A DNA stretch of 64,000 bases from Burkholderiales bacterium (GTDB taxonomy: Bacteria; Pseudomonadota; Gammaproteobacteria; Burkholderiales; Burkholderiaceae_C), in assembly GCA_016703325.1 (NCBI GenBank), contig JADJCH010000062.1, forward strand, positions 1 through 64,000, given 5' to 3'. The translations under genes and the position numbers were made by a program. The notes under the pieces were generated by a model. It did no database searches and had not been told where the DNA came from. It saw only the letters and a list, made by a program, of their open reading frames with translations. Position 1 is the stretch's first letter. Every line of letters begins with the position of its first letter. This document shows positions 34,303-43,510 of this stretch, piece by piece.

Positions 34303-34325
34303 AACCACCTGCGCCCACCCACCCC

Positions 34326-35441
34326 ATGCACGAACACGCTCCCGTCGTCCTCGACATCGCCGGCACCGAACTCACCGCCGACGACCGCCGCCGCCTGCAG
34401 CACCCGCTCACCGGCGGGCTGATCCTGTTCACCCGCAACTGGCGCGACCGGGCCCAGCTCACCACCCTGATCGACGCCATCAAGGAAGAACGGCCGGACC
34501 TGCTGGTGTGCATCGACCACGAGGGCGGCCGGGTCCAGCGCCTGCGCAGCGATGGCTTCACCCACCTGCCGGCCATGCAGGAGCTGGGGCAACGCTGGAT
34601 GCGCGACGGCAAAGGCGGCCCCGGCAGCGGCGCGATGGCGGCCTGCGACATCGCGGTGTCCACCGGCTACGTGCTGGCCGCCGAGCTGCGCGCCTGCGGC
34701 GTGGACCTGAGTTTCACCCCGGTGCTGGACCTGGACCACGGCCGCAGCGGCGTGATCGGCAACCGCGCCTTCCACCGCGACCCGCGGGTGGTGGCCACAC
34801 TGGCACGTTGCCTGATGCACGGCCTGCTGCGGGCCGGCATGGCCAACTGCGGCAAGCACTTCCCCGGCCACGGCTGGGCGGAGGCGGACAGCCACGTTGC
34901 CGTGCCGCGTGATGAGCGCAGCCTGACCGCCGTCCTGGCCGACGATGCGCAGCCCTACGGCTGGCTGTCCTCCACCCTGACCGCGGTCATGCCCGCGCAT
35001 GTGATCTACCCGAAGGTGGACCGCCGCCCGGCGGGCTTCTCCGAGCGCTGGCTGAGCGACATCCTGCGCGAGCGGCTGCGCTTCGGCGGTGCGGTGTTCA
35101 GCGACGACCTCAGCATGGAAGGCGCACGCCGCGTGCCCGGCGTGACCAGTGCGAATGGCGGCAGCACGCTGGACTACGCAGAGGCCGCCACCCTGGCACT
35201 CAACGCCGGCTGCGACCTGGTGCTGCTGTGCAACCAGTCGCTCGACGGCGGCCAGGCGGTGGACCGCCTGCTTGACGGGCTGACCGAGGGCCTGGAGCGG
35301 GGCATCTGGACGCCCCAACCGAACAGCGAAGCGCGCCGCCTGGCCCTGCTGCCGCGCAGCGCCCCGCTGCCCTGGGACGAGCTGATGCACGAACCCGCCT
35401 ACCTGCAGGCGCTGGAGCGGCTGGGCGAGCTGGCGGGCTGA
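34326..35441 (+). CDS. nagZ: Beta-N-acetylhexosaminidase NagZ
   Basis: A cytoplasmic family 3 glycosidase that recycles peptidoglycan fragments by removing GlcNAc from muropeptides. The 371-residue protein has IDHEGGRVQRLR near residue 62, NCGKHFPGHGWAEADSH around 176-192 with the catalytic His/Asp loop, and FSDDLSMEGA with the nucleophile Asp. No signal peptide is present, as expected. It ends the lepA-nagZ run and converges on the next, minus-strand gene. Confidence 0.95.
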   Translation: MHEHAPVVLDIAGTELTADDRRRLQHPLTGGLILFTRNWRDRAQLTTLIDAIKEERPDLLVCIDHEGGRVQRLRSDGFTHLPAMQELGQRWMRDGKGGPGSGAMAACDIAVSTGYVLAAELRACGVDLSFTPVLDLDHGRSGVIGNRAFHRDPRVVATLARCLMHGLLRAGMANCGKHFPGHGWAEADSHVAVPRDERSLTAVLADDAQPYGWLSSTLTAVMPAHVIYPKVDRRPAGFSERWLSDILRERLRFGGAVFSDDLSMEGARRVPGVTSANGGSTLDYAEAATLALNAGCDLVLLCNQSLDGGQAVDRLLDGLTEGLERGIWTPQPNSEARRLALLPRSAPLPWDELMHEPAYLQALERLGELAG

Positions 35442-35466
35442 CAGCCGCTTCGCGCTGCCTGTCGCG

Positions 35467-36834
35467 TCAGTGGCGGGCGGCCGTCTCCACCGGTTCACCC
35501 GCGGCCAGCCGGGCCGCCTGCGCCACCCAGTTCTCGCGGTACACCCGGCTACCGAAGTTCGGCAGGTGGTGGGCGATCCAGGCCAACTCCGCAGCGTTCC
35601 AGGAAGCGATCTGGGCGAAGGTCCAGATGCCCTGCTGGCGCAGCCAGGTTTCGTTGACCGGGCCGATCCCGACGATGATCTTCAGGTCGTCCAGGACTCC
35701 ATCCACCGGCTGAGCCCGCCCCGGCGGCGGCAGACCTGCGCCCGCGGCCATCACCAATGGTTCCAGCGCCTCGGCCGACAGGGTGGCCAGTGGAGACACC
35801 GCCGGTCGGGCGGACTGCGCCTCGGCCAGCTGCGCCTGGGCTCGGGCCTCGGCGTCGCGCAGTTGCATGACCTGTGCGCGAAGGGCATCGGCCTCGCTGC
35901 GCAACCGACCGGCCTGCTCTTCCAAAAGAGATCGTGCCTGACGGCAGTCCGCCAAGGTTGCTTCCAGGCTGGACTGCCGGGCCTGCTCCTGCTGCAGTCG
36001 GGCCGCCTGCAAGGCCAGCTGCTCATCGTTGGCTTCCAGGCTGTGCCTCAGGGCCTGCAGCTCGCTGGAGAGCCCCTGCTCCCGTTGAGCGGCCGCTTCG
36101 ACCTCACGTTGAGCGCCGGCCTTCAGCTGCTGCTCTGCGTCGGTTTGCTGGGCCAGACGCCACCGCAGGCTGTCCAGTTCAGCGGCCATGGCGGTCTGGC
36201 GCCGCATTTGCGACGACAGTTCCACAGCCTGCTCCGCCAGACGCTGATCCCGCTCGGCCAGCGTCGCCTCGCTCTGGGACCAGGCGGCTTCATGCACGGC
36301 ACGTTGCTGAGCCAGCACCGTCGCCTGGGCTTCCTGGCCAATGCGTAAGGTTTCGTCCACTCGCAGCGCCAAGGCGTGGACCTGCTGCTGCAGCTCATCG
36401 CGCTCGGTCTGCACCGCCTGGACCTGCTGCACCGCCTGCCGGGCCTCCTGCAACCTGCCATTGAGCGATTCGCGCTCCTGCACCCAGGCAGATCGTTGTT
36501 CCTGCGCACGTTCCAGGTGGCCCGCAGCCTCCTGTGACAGCGCGCCATGCAGCTCGCGCAGGTCGGCCAGCTCGGCATCGCGCTGCGCGAGGTCCTGGCT
36601 CGACTGCACTTCAGCGACGCTGTGGCGCTCCTGCATGCTGCTCAATTCCTGCGCATGGCTGGCCTGGAGCGCCTGGACCTCTCGCAGGCGGTGCGCATCG
36701 GCATCTGCCCTGGCCTGCTCCATCGCACGAGCCTGGCTGCGTCGGACACAGAACCATCGCAGCCCCGCACCAAGACCTGCACCGGCCACGCAGGCCATCA
36801 GGAGGTGGAGCCAGATCTGACTGAGGAGGTACAT
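35467..36834 (-). CDS. Membrane-anchored coiled-coil protein with C-terminal helix-hairpin-helix (COG3743-like) domain
   Basis: A 455-residue protein with one N-terminal membrane helix (IWLHLLMACVAGAGLGAGLRW), then about 300 residues of Gln/Glu/Ala-rich coiled coil. The C-terminal domain reads DDLKIIVGIGPVNETWLRQQ...FAQIASWNAAELAWI, the helix-hairpin-helix domain annotated as flap-endonuclease-1-like (COG3743). No nuclease metal site is visible, so DNA or protein binding is more likely than catalysis. It lies downstream of the OmpA-family gene with an 83-bp gap and a similar GGAGACCG leader. The function is unknown. Confidence 0.8.
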   Translation of the reverse strand: MYLLSQIWLHLLMACVAGAGLGAGLRWFCVRRSQARAMEQARADADAHRLREVQALQASHAQELSSMQERHSVAEVQSSQDLAQRDAELADLRELHGALSQEAAGHLERAQEQRSAWVQERESLNGRLQEARQAVQQVQAVQTERDELQQQVHALALRVDETLRIGQEAQATVLAQQRAVHEAAWSQSEATLAERDQRLAEQAVELSSQMRRQTAMAAELDSLRWRLAQQTDAEQQLKAGAQREVEAAAQREQGLSSELQALRHSLEANDEQLALQAARLQQEQARQSSLEATLADCRQARSLLEEQAGRLRSEADALRAQVMQLRDAEARAQAQLAEAQSARPAVSPLATLSAEALEPLVMAAGAGLPPPGRAQPVDGVLDDLKIIVGIGPVNETWLRQQGIWTFAQIASWNAAELAWIAHHLPNFGSRVYRENWVAQAARLAAGEPVETAARH

Positions 36835-36917
36835 GGCGGTCTCCGGCGTAGGAGCAATGGAAGATCAGATGCAAGAGCGCGGCAACCGGACACCGATACA
36901 GGGCGGCTGCCGCCCGC

Positions 36918-37709
36918 TCAACCCGGCCGGTCCATCAGATGGATCTCGATGCGGCGATTGCGCTCGTGGGCGGCCGGCGTGTCCGCGGTGTCCAACGGAC
37001 GGGACTCGCCCAGGCCCTGTGCGCGCAGACGGTGAGCGGGAACGCCGGCACGCACCAGAGCCTGCACCACGGCCTGTGCACGGCGTTCGGACAGGCGCTG
37101 GTTGCCTGCGGCATCCCCCTGGGTGTCGGTGTGCCCCTCCACCCGGAAGCGGGCCTCGGGGCAGCGGCGGGCGGTGCGCTGCAGACGTTGGATCAGCTCC
37201 GCGCTCTGTGGCGCCAAGTCAGCCGAACCGAGTCGGAAGTGGAGCGCTTCCGCGCGCAGCAGCGACGCCAGCTCGGCGGAGCAGTCGGCCGCCGTCAAGG
37301 GGGTGCTTGCCTCGCCACGCGCAGCACTCGCCCGGGACGGGGCCGAAGCCGCGGTATCCGCAAGAGCCGGAAGGCTCGGCAAGGGCGCGGTCTGCGCATC
37401 CTGCAGCCTGGCGAACACGCCGGGAGAGCCCATCATCGGCATCAACAGCGAGCCCGCCGCCGCGAAGGCAGCGGCACGCTCCGCCAACGACGGCGCCGTT
37501 CCCTCGATGTGCCCAACTTCATCCTCGATCTTCAGCCGCGCCCAGGGGAAACCGGCTGCGCTGAGGATGCGCGCGCCATCGGCCTCGCTGCGTTGACGAA
37601 CCTGAGAAGCCAGGTCGTCTCCCCGTCCGATCCAGACCCAGGCCAGCAGGGCCAGGGCAACCACACCCAGCCCCGCGCACAGCGGGCATGCCCACGAGCG
37701 ACTCGACAT
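36918..37709 (-). CDS. OmpA-family peptidoglycan-binding protein
   Basis: A 263-residue protein with an N-terminal membrane helix (LCAGLGVVALALLAWVWIG), a BON-like segment (DDLASQVRQRSEADGARIL...WARLKIEDEVGHIEGTAPS) and a C-terminal OmpA domain. The peptidoglycan-binding motif is FRVEGHTDTQGDAAGNQRLSE followed by RRAQAVVQAL and ERNRRIEIHL. GGAGGAGA precedes the ATG. It probably tethers the envelope to the cell wall. Its downstream partner is the coiled-coil/helix-hairpin-helix protein, which suggests a shared envelope role. Confidence 0.85.
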   Translation of the reverse strand: MSSRSWACPLCAGLGVVALALLAWVWIGRGDDLASQVRQRSEADGARILSAAGFPWARLKIEDEVGHIEGTAPSLAERAAAFAAAGSLLMPMMGSPGVFARLQDAQTAPLPSLPALADTAASAPSRASAARGEASTPLTAADCSAELASLLRAEALHFRLGSADLAPQSAELIQRLQRTARRCPEARFRVEGHTDTQGDAAGNQRLSERRAQAVVQALVRAGVPAHRLRAQGLGESRPLDTADTPAAHERNRRIEIHLMDRPG

Positions 37710-38016
37710 CGGTCTCCTCCAGCGTCGACAGGCGCAGGACCGGAGGGCTCAGCGCGCAGGTAACACCTCGTTACCCCAAACACTGTAGGAGCGATTCGTG
37801 AGAACAGTCACACAATTCACACATCCTCCACCCATCTGCGTCCGCTCGCGGCTTGTAGACCACAGCAACGCGAACCTACCGACCCGGGGGTCGCAGTTCC
37901 CCTTGTCGAAAGCCGGAAACGACCAGGCCGCCCGGAGGCGGCCTGTGGCGTCCGAACCCACTCCCACACCGCACAAGCGCGGGCAGGTGAGGGTTCGGCA
38001 GGGGCGGGAGTACGCC
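37710..38016. other. 307-bp gap between rne and the OmpA-family gene
   Basis: The gap contains the rne terminator (37924-37945) and the upstream region of the OmpA-family gene. The part near 37780-37810 is locally AT-rich, which may mark a promoter, but no clear hexamer pair is seen. No coding sequence is supported. Confidence 0.5.
37924..37945 (-). terminator. Terminator hairpin after rne
   Basis: CAGGCCGCC and GGCGGCCTG form a perfect 9-bp stem with a 4-nt loop, 71 bp past the rne stop. The downstream stretch on the minus strand is only partly T-rich (GTCGTTTCCGGCTTTCG), so it may also act as a 3'-end stabiliser. Confidence 0.65.
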
Positions 38017-40980
38017 TCAGGCGCTGACCGCCTCCTGGCTGCGCTCGAAGGGCAGTTGCAGACCGGCCAGATCGCGGCGGGTCTCGACCAGCACCAGCGG
38101 GCCTTCGTCGATCAGCACCACCGGACGGATCACCCGGGGCACCCGCACAGCGGCCGGCTCGGCTGCGATGGCCGCATGCACTGCAGCCACCTTGTCGGCA
38201 TCGCTGTTGATCCATTCCAGGCCCGCCGCGCGTGCCATGTCGGCCAGGGCCTCCAACGGCAGGACGTAGGGTGCAGCCGCCATTGTCGGCGCGGCAGCTA
38301 CCGGCTCCATGGCCTCGGTCGGTGCAACGACCCCTTCGGTCGACACGACCACATCCGCAGCCTCAACCGCCTCGGAGGGCGCCTGGGCCGGCTCCGTCGA
38401 CACGACGTCAGTCCCTGAAGCCGGCGACACCTCGGGCAATCCTTCTGCGGTGCCCGCGTCCTGGGTCTCTGCCTCGTCACGGCTCCGGCCCCGACCGCGG
38501 CGGCGACGGCGGCCGTCACGGCCCTCACCCGAGGCGTCGGCACCGCCCTCGGCCACATCGTCCGCACCGGCTGCGACCGACATTTCACCCACAGGTTGAG
38601 CGGAGAAGCTCAGCGGCGCTGCAGCATCGGCGTAAGCCTGTGCGCCGGCACCCTGCTGTGCAGCCGCGTCGATCTGTTGCGGGCGCTGCTCGTCGCGTTC
38701 ACGGCGCCCGCGACCACCCCGGCGGCGGCGACGGCCGTCCCGATCACCCTCGGCGTCCGGCCCCTGCGGCTGGGTGTCCTCGAAGCCGGGAGCCGCCAAC
38801 TCCACCGCCTGGGCGCTGCCGGCCGGGAGGTTGTTGGCCAGTTCGGCCGGCGGGCGGCGCTCACCCCGCTGCGGGCGCTGCGAGGTGGCCTGTTCGTCTT
38901 CGCTGCGCTCACGGCGCTCGCCGCGTTCAGCCCGTTCAGCCCGATCACCACGGCCGCTGCGGGCCTCGGCATTGCGGGCCGGAACGTCCGCACCTCGGCC
39001 TTCAGCCGCACCATTGCGGCGGCGACCTTCACCGCTGCGCTCACCACGCTCACCACGCTCGCCACGATCACTTCGATCACCGCGTTCGGCCCGTTCACCA
39101 CGGCCTTCGCGGCGGTCACGCCGTTCACCCTTGCCGCGGGATTCGTCGCGCGCCGGTTTGGCAGACACCGGCGCTTCGGCCACGGGAGCGGCGGCGGGTG
39201 CCTCCGGGACAGCGATCACCGGCGGTGCCATGCCGAACAGCTTCTTGACCCAGCCGAAGAAGCCGGTACCAGCAGCCGCAGCGGCGGGGGCAGCCACAGG
39301 GGTGGAGGCGATCGGCGCGGCAGCCATTTCCGGCGCAGCGGCCACCGGTTCGGGTTTGGGCTGAGCGACCGGAGCCGGCTGGTCCGGCAGCACGCCCTTG
39401 ATGACCGGTTCCTGCTTGGGCTTGGCGTTCTTTTCGCGCCGGGTGATGCCGACTTCCTCGTCCGGCTCCTCGATCATCGTGTAGCTGGCCGACAGGTTCT
39501 CCAGCCGCGGATCGTCGTGGCGCAGGCGCTCGAGCTTGTAGTTCGGCGTGTCCAGGTGCTTGTTGGGCACCAGCAGCACGGTGCAGCGCTGCTTGAGTTC
39601 GATCTTGGTGATCTCGGTGCGCTTTTCGTTGAGCAGGAAGGAGGTCACCTCCACCGGTACCTGCACGTGCACGGCGGCGGTGTTGTCCTTCATCGACTCC
39701 TCCTGGATGATGCGCAGGATCTGCAGCGCCGACGACTCGGTGTCGCGGATGTGGCCGGTGCCGTTGCAGCGCGGGCAGGTGATGTGCGAGCCCTCGCTCA
39801 GCGCCGGGCGCAGGCGCTGGCGGCTGAGTTCGAGCAGGCCAAACTTGGAGATCGAGCTGAACTGCACCCGGGCGCGGTCGAAGCGCAGGGCATCGCGCAG
39901 GCGCTGCTCCACCTCGCGGCGGTTCTTGCTCTCCTCCATGTCGATGAAGTCGACCACGATCAGGCCACCCAGGTCGCGCAGGCGGCACTGGCGGGCGATT
40001 TCGTCGGCCGCTTCCAGGTTGGTGCGGGTGGCGGTTTCCTCGATGTCGCCGCCCCGGGTGGCACGCGCGGAGTTCACGTCCACGGCGACCAGCGCCTCGG
40101 TGTGGTCGATCACGATGGCGCCGCCCGAGGGCAGGTTCACCGTGCGGCTGAAGGCCGTCTCGATCTGGTGTTCGATCTGGAAGCGGGAGAACAGCGCCGC
40201 GTCATCGCGGTAGCGCTTGACGCGATTGGCCGTGTCCGGCATCACGTGCAGCATGAACTGCTTGGCCTGCTCGTAGATGTCGTCGGTGTCGATCAGGATC
40301 TCGCCGATGTCCGCGCTGAAGTAGTCGCGGATCGCACGGATCACCAGGCTGGACTCCTGGTAGATCAGGAAGGCGCCCTTGCCCGCTTTGGCGGCGCCGT
40401 CGATGGCGTCCCAGAGCTTGAGCATGTAGTTCAGGTCCCACTGCAGTTCGGCGGCAGAGCGGCCGATGCCGGCGGTGCGGGCGATCAGGCTCATGCCCTT
40501 GGGGTACTCGAGCTGGTCGAGGTTCTCCTTGAGCTCCTCGCGCTGCTCGCCCTCGATGCGCCGGCTCACGCCGCCGCCACGCGGATTGTTGGGCATCAGC
40601 ACCAGGTAACGGCCCGCCAGGCTGACGAAGGTGGTCAGCGCCGCACCTTTGTTGCCGCGCTCTTCCTTTTCCACCTGGACCAGCAGTTCCTGGCCGTTGG
40701 AAATGACGTCGGAAATCTTGGCGTCGCGGACACTCACCCCGTCCTTGAAATACTGGCGCGAGATTTCCTTGAACGGCAGGAAACCGTGGCGGTCCTCACC
40801 GTAATCGACGAAGCAAGCCTCCAGCGAAGGCTCGACGCGGGTGACGACGGCCTTGTAGATGTTGCCCTTGCGCTGCTCGCGCCCTTCGATTTCGGTTTCG
40901 AAGTCGAGCAGTTTCTGGCCGTCGACGATCGCCAGGCGCCGCTCTTCGGGCTGCGTGGCGTTGATCAGCATGCGCTTCAT
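38017..40980 (-). CDS. rne: Ribonuclease E
   Basis: The essential endonuclease of mRNA decay and rRNA/tRNA processing, and scaffold of the degradosome. The 987-residue product opens MKRMLINATQPEERRLAIVDG. It has the S1 domain (RKGNIYKAVVTRVEPSLEACFVDYG), the DNase I-like catalytic core with VDVNSARATRG and DFIDMEESKNRREVEQRL, and the zinc-link CPRCNGTG. After about residue 520 it is disordered. Residues about 600-710 are an Arg/Glu/Gly-rich region with RGERGERGER-type repeats, likely RNA-binding. The extreme C-terminus (VVLIDEGPLVLVETRRDL) is a conserved short motif of the betaproteobacterial protein. A GGAGA precedes the ATG. Confidence 0.96.
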   Translation of the reverse strand: MKRMLINATQPEERRLAIVDGQKLLDFETEIEGREQRKGNIYKAVVTRVEPSLEACFVDYGEDRHGFLPFKEISRQYFKDGVSVRDAKISDVISNGQELLVQVEKEERGNKGAALTTFVSLAGRYLVLMPNNPRGGGVSRRIEGEQREELKENLDQLEYPKGMSLIARTAGIGRSAAELQWDLNYMLKLWDAIDGAAKAGKGAFLIYQESSLVIRAIRDYFSADIGEILIDTDDIYEQAKQFMLHVMPDTANRVKRYRDDAALFSRFQIEHQIETAFSRTVNLPSGGAIVIDHTEALVAVDVNSARATRGGDIEETATRTNLEAADEIARQCRLRDLGGLIVVDFIDMEESKNRREVEQRLRDALRFDRARVQFSSISKFGLLELSRQRLRPALSEGSHITCPRCNGTGHIRDTESSALQILRIIQEESMKDNTAAVHVQVPVEVTSFLLNEKRTEITKIELKQRCTVLLVPNKHLDTPNYKLERLRHDDPRLENLSASYTMIEEPDEEVGITRREKNAKPKQEPVIKGVLPDQPAPVAQPKPEPVAAAPEMAAAPIASTPVAAPAAAAAGTGFFGWVKKLFGMAPPVIAVPEAPAAAPVAEAPVSAKPARDESRGKGERRDRREGRGERAERGDRSDRGERGERGERSGEGRRRNGAAEGRGADVPARNAEARSGRGDRAERAERGERRERSEDEQATSQRPQRGERRPPAELANNLPAGSAQAVELAAPGFEDTQPQGPDAEGDRDGRRRRRGGRGRRERDEQRPQQIDAAAQQGAGAQAYADAAAPLSFSAQPVGEMSVAAGADDVAEGGADASGEGRDGRRRRRGRGRSRDEAETQDAGTAEGLPEVSPASGTDVVSTEPAQAPSEAVEAADVVVSTEGVVAPTEAMEPVAAAPTMAAAPYVLPLEALADMARAAGLEWINSDADKVAAVHAAIAAEPAAVRVPRVIRPVVLIDEGPLVLVETRRDLAGLQLPFERSQEAVSA

Positions 40981-41716
40981 GCGGTCTCCTGTTGCGCCGC
41001 GGGGGTCAGGGACCTCCCGCGTCGCTCATGCACAACGTCACCACCGGGTCAAAACCCGGCGGCAACCTGACGTCGATGCACGAATTCAGCGCAACAGCAC
41101 CGTGAAGGAATCGCCCTGGACTGTGAGGCGGGATCGGCAGCGCGGGGCGCCGCCGGGATTCAGCCTTGCAGCGTTGGCGCGCGCGACGAAGAAAGACGCC
41201 CCAACGGACACCTGCAGTCCATCGCGTGATGCAGACCCGAGGGCCGGCAGGGCACGTCACCATCTGCAGCTCCCCCGGGGCGCGTCAGCCGGCCGGCCTT
41301 CAGCCGGATCACAGCTGCGCCGCCCTTCCTCCGACCGGCCTGAGGCCTGGCTGCGGAGAGAAATGCCGGTGCGGGGCTTGATGGGATGGAAAACTCCATG
41401 GCGTAGGGGGGCGTCGGCTCTGCGACGCAGGCCACAGCCTGACAGATCCGGCGCCTTCTCCCCGACATCGGGGCCGCTGGCGCCGGCCGATCCGGCTGCA
41501 ACCGAAAACCTTGTGTAGTGATACCGACTGCGTGAATTCTGGTGCTGCCTGTTCTGCCCGCCGACTCACCTTGGGAGCCGGCACCACAGCCCGACGGCCG
41601 CACTGCATCACCAATTGGATCGGGCCGGCTCACCTCGGGTGATTTCCGACCCCTTCCGCCACACCCGCTGTCCGTGCCCGGTAAACTCAGACAAATCAAA
41701 CACTTACAGCACAAGC
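40981..41716. other. Long rne leader / rne-rluC intergenic region
   Basis: About 736 bp without a supported gene. On the minus strand it would be the rne 5' leader. It holds a 10-bp hairpin with one bulge right before the rne ribosome-binding site (40998-41021) and a stacked hairpin (41035-41073). A perfect TATAAT on the minus strand lies at 41729-41734, about 750 nt upstream of the rne ATG; its -35 is poor. Two related 19-nt stretches around CTCACC (near 41556 and 41622) lie between. Small frames in this region have no recognisable product. Confidence 0.6.
40998..41073 (-). promoter_or_regulatory. Structured element in the rne leader
   Basis: Two stem-loops precede the rne start codon: CGCGGGGGTC/GACCTCCCGCG (40998-41007 with 41011-41021, one bulge), and ACGTCA/TGACGT enclosing CCGGGT/ACCCGG (41035-41073). 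In enteric bacteria the rne leader folds into hairpins that RNase E itself binds to limit its own mRNA. The same role here is inference. Confidence 0.45.
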
Positions 41717-42805
41717 GTGGTGCGAATCATTATAGGGGCAAAGTCGGCGGCCTCCAGGGCGGGAAAAGGCGGCCCGTCCCGCAGCGCCGACAGCCTGTCA
41801 CGAAGTTCCTCCGCCGCCCCACCGATAGCCGCCCAGACTGCGGACCGCGCTGCCGCACAGGTGCGGCAAATCGCGGTGGACGAAGCCGGCGAAGGGCAGC
41901 GGCTGGACAATTTCCTGCTGCGTGAACTCAAGGGAGCGCCCAAGACCCTGGTCTACCGCATCATCCGCAGCGGCGAGGTGCGGGTGAACAAGGGCCGTGC
42001 CGCAGCCGACACCCGACTCGTCCTGGGAGACCTGGTGCGGGTGCCGCCGCTGCGGCTGGCCGAGCGCAGCGAGGCACCGGCGGTTCCGGGCCGGGAGTTC
42101 CCGCTGCTGCTGGAGGACGAGGTGCTGATCGCCATCGACAAGCCGGCGGGCACCGCCGTCCACGGCGGCTCCGGGGTGAGCTCCGGGGTGATCGAGCAGT
42201 TGCGCCGCGCGCGGCCGCAGGCACGCTTCCTGGAGCTGGTGCACCGGCTGGACCGGGAAACCTCCGGCATCCTGCTGATCGCCAAGAAGCGCAGCGCGCT
42301 GACTGCCCTGCAGGACCAGTTCCGCCAGCGCGAGACCGGCAAAACCTACGCAGCGCTGGTGATCGGTGCCTGGCCGGAAGCGCTCAAGGTCATCGACGTG
42401 GCGCTGCACAAGTACCTGGACGCCCAAGGCGAGCGGCGTGTGCGCGCCGTGCCGCAGGACCATGAAGACGGGCGACGCTCGATCAGCCTGGTGCGGGTGG
42501 TGCAGCGCTTTGCCGGCTTCACACTGCTGGACGTGACCATCAAGACCGGGCGCACCCATCAGATCCGCGTGCACCTGCAGCAGGCCGGGCACCCCATCGT
42601 CGGAGACGACAAGTACGGCGACTTCGCGCTCAACCACGCGCTGGCGCGCGGCGAGACGATCCCCGGCTGCCGTTTCGACCACATGTTCCTGCACGCCCGC
42701 CGTCTGGCCTTCGACCACCCGGTGAGCGGCCAGCGCATGGAGCTGGAAGCCCCCCTGCCCGCGGAGTGCGCGACACTCCTGTCCCGCCTGCCCGCCCTGC
42801 CATGA
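41717..42805 (+). CDS. rluC: 23S rRNA pseudouridine synthase RluC
   Basis: Makes pseudouridines in 23S rRNA. The S4 RNA-binding domain (QRLDNFLLRELKGAPKTLVYRIIRSGEVRVNKG) is followed by the RsuA/RluA catalytic domain with the Asp of FLELVHRLDRETSGILLIAKK, then GRTHQIRVHLQQAGHPIVGDDKYG. The start is unclear: no ATG is available, and GTG codons at 41717, 41720 and 41861 are the choices. The 41861 GTG leaves only a few residues before the S4 domain, while the earlier ones add about 50 Ala/Ser-rich residues. The stop overlaps the next ATG (ATGA). RNase E is divergent. Confidence 0.92.
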   Translation: MVRIIIGAKSAASRAGKGGPSRSADSLSRSSSAAPPIAAQTADRAAAQVRQIAVDEAGEGQRLDNFLLRELKGAPKTLVYRIIRSGEVRVNKGRAAADTRLVLGDLVRVPPLRLAERSEAPAVPGREFPLLLEDEVLIAIDKPAGTAVHGGSGVSSGVIEQLRRARPQARFLELVHRLDRETSGILLIAKKRSALTALQDQFRQRETGKTYAALVIGAWPEALKVIDVALHKYLDAQGERRVRAVPQDHEDGRRSISLVRVVQRFAGFTLLDVTIKTGRTHQIRVHLQQAGHPIVGDDKYGDFALNHALARGETIPGCRFDHMFLHARRLAFDHPVSGQRMELEAPLPAECATLLSRLPALP

Positions 42806-43479
42806 CTGCCTTGCATTCCAGCCGCCCCCGCCGCTACGACCTGATCGTGTTCGATTGGGACGGCACGCTGTTCGACTCCACCGCCCTGATCGTTCGCTGC
42901 ATCCAGGCGGCCTGCCGCGATCTGGAGGTGACCGTCCCCAGCGACGAAGCGGCCGCTTACGTCATCGGCCTGGGCCTGCACGACGCCCTGCAGCACGCGG
43001 TACCCGGACTGCCGGCGGCGCGATACCCGGAACTGGGGCTGCGTTACAGGCACCATTACTTCCGTGAGCAGCACGAAGTCACCCTCTTCACCGGGGTGAC
43101 GAACCTGTTGCAGGCGTTGCGCCAGCGCCACCATTGGCTGGCAGTGGCCACCGGCAAGAGCCGCCGCGGGCTGGACGAGGCCCTGCGCAGCTCCAGCCTG
43201 GGTGATCTGTTCGATGCCACCCGCACCGCCGACGAAACCGCGTCCAAACCCCATCCGCTCATGCTGCTGGAGCTGATGGCGGAGTTTGGCGTCGATGCCC
43301 ACCGCACCCTGATGATCGGCGATACCACGCACGACCTGCAGCTGGCCACCAACGCAGGCGCCGACAGCGTCGCTGTGGCGTACGGAGCACATGAACCGGC
43401 CCAACTGGCCGGCCATGAACCCCTGCTGGTCGCTCAGTCGGTGGCGGAGTTGCAACAATGGCTGCTGGCCCACGCCTGA
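42802..43479 (+). CDS. HAD-superfamily hydrolase (phosphoglycolate phosphatase-like)
   Basis: A 225-residue HAD phosphatase of the Gph-like group. The nucleophile is D18 in IVFDWDGTLFDS, with D20 as acid/base. Motif II is AVATGKSRRGL, motif III KPHPLML and motif IV MIGDTTHDLQLATNAGADSVAVAYG. The alpha-helical cap lies after residue 30. The ATG overlaps the rluC stop. The rluC-HAD-Rieske-S49 order is a conserved Burkholderiales block; the substrate is unknown. Confidence 0.9.
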   Translation: MTALHSSRPRRYDLIVFDWDGTLFDSTALIVRCIQAACRDLEVTVPSDEAAAYVIGLGLHDALQHAVPGLPAARYPELGLRYRHHYFREQHEVTLFTGVTNLLQALRQRHHWLAVATGKSRRGLDEALRSSSLGDLFDATRTADETASKPHPLMLLELMAEFGVDAHRTLMIGDTTHDLQLATNAGADSVAVAYGAHEPAQLAGHEPLLVAQSVAELQQWLLAHA

Positions 43480-43510
43480 CCCGTCCGAAGCCCCTGCCGG
43501 CTGTCTTCCG

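Noticed and set aside
38596..41070. An 824-codon plus-strand frame over rne
   Set aside because: It is antisense to RNase E and repeat-driven.
41160..41714. A 184-codon minus-strand gene in the rne leader
   Set aside because: No domain, ribosome-binding site or plausible composition; better explained as leader RNA.
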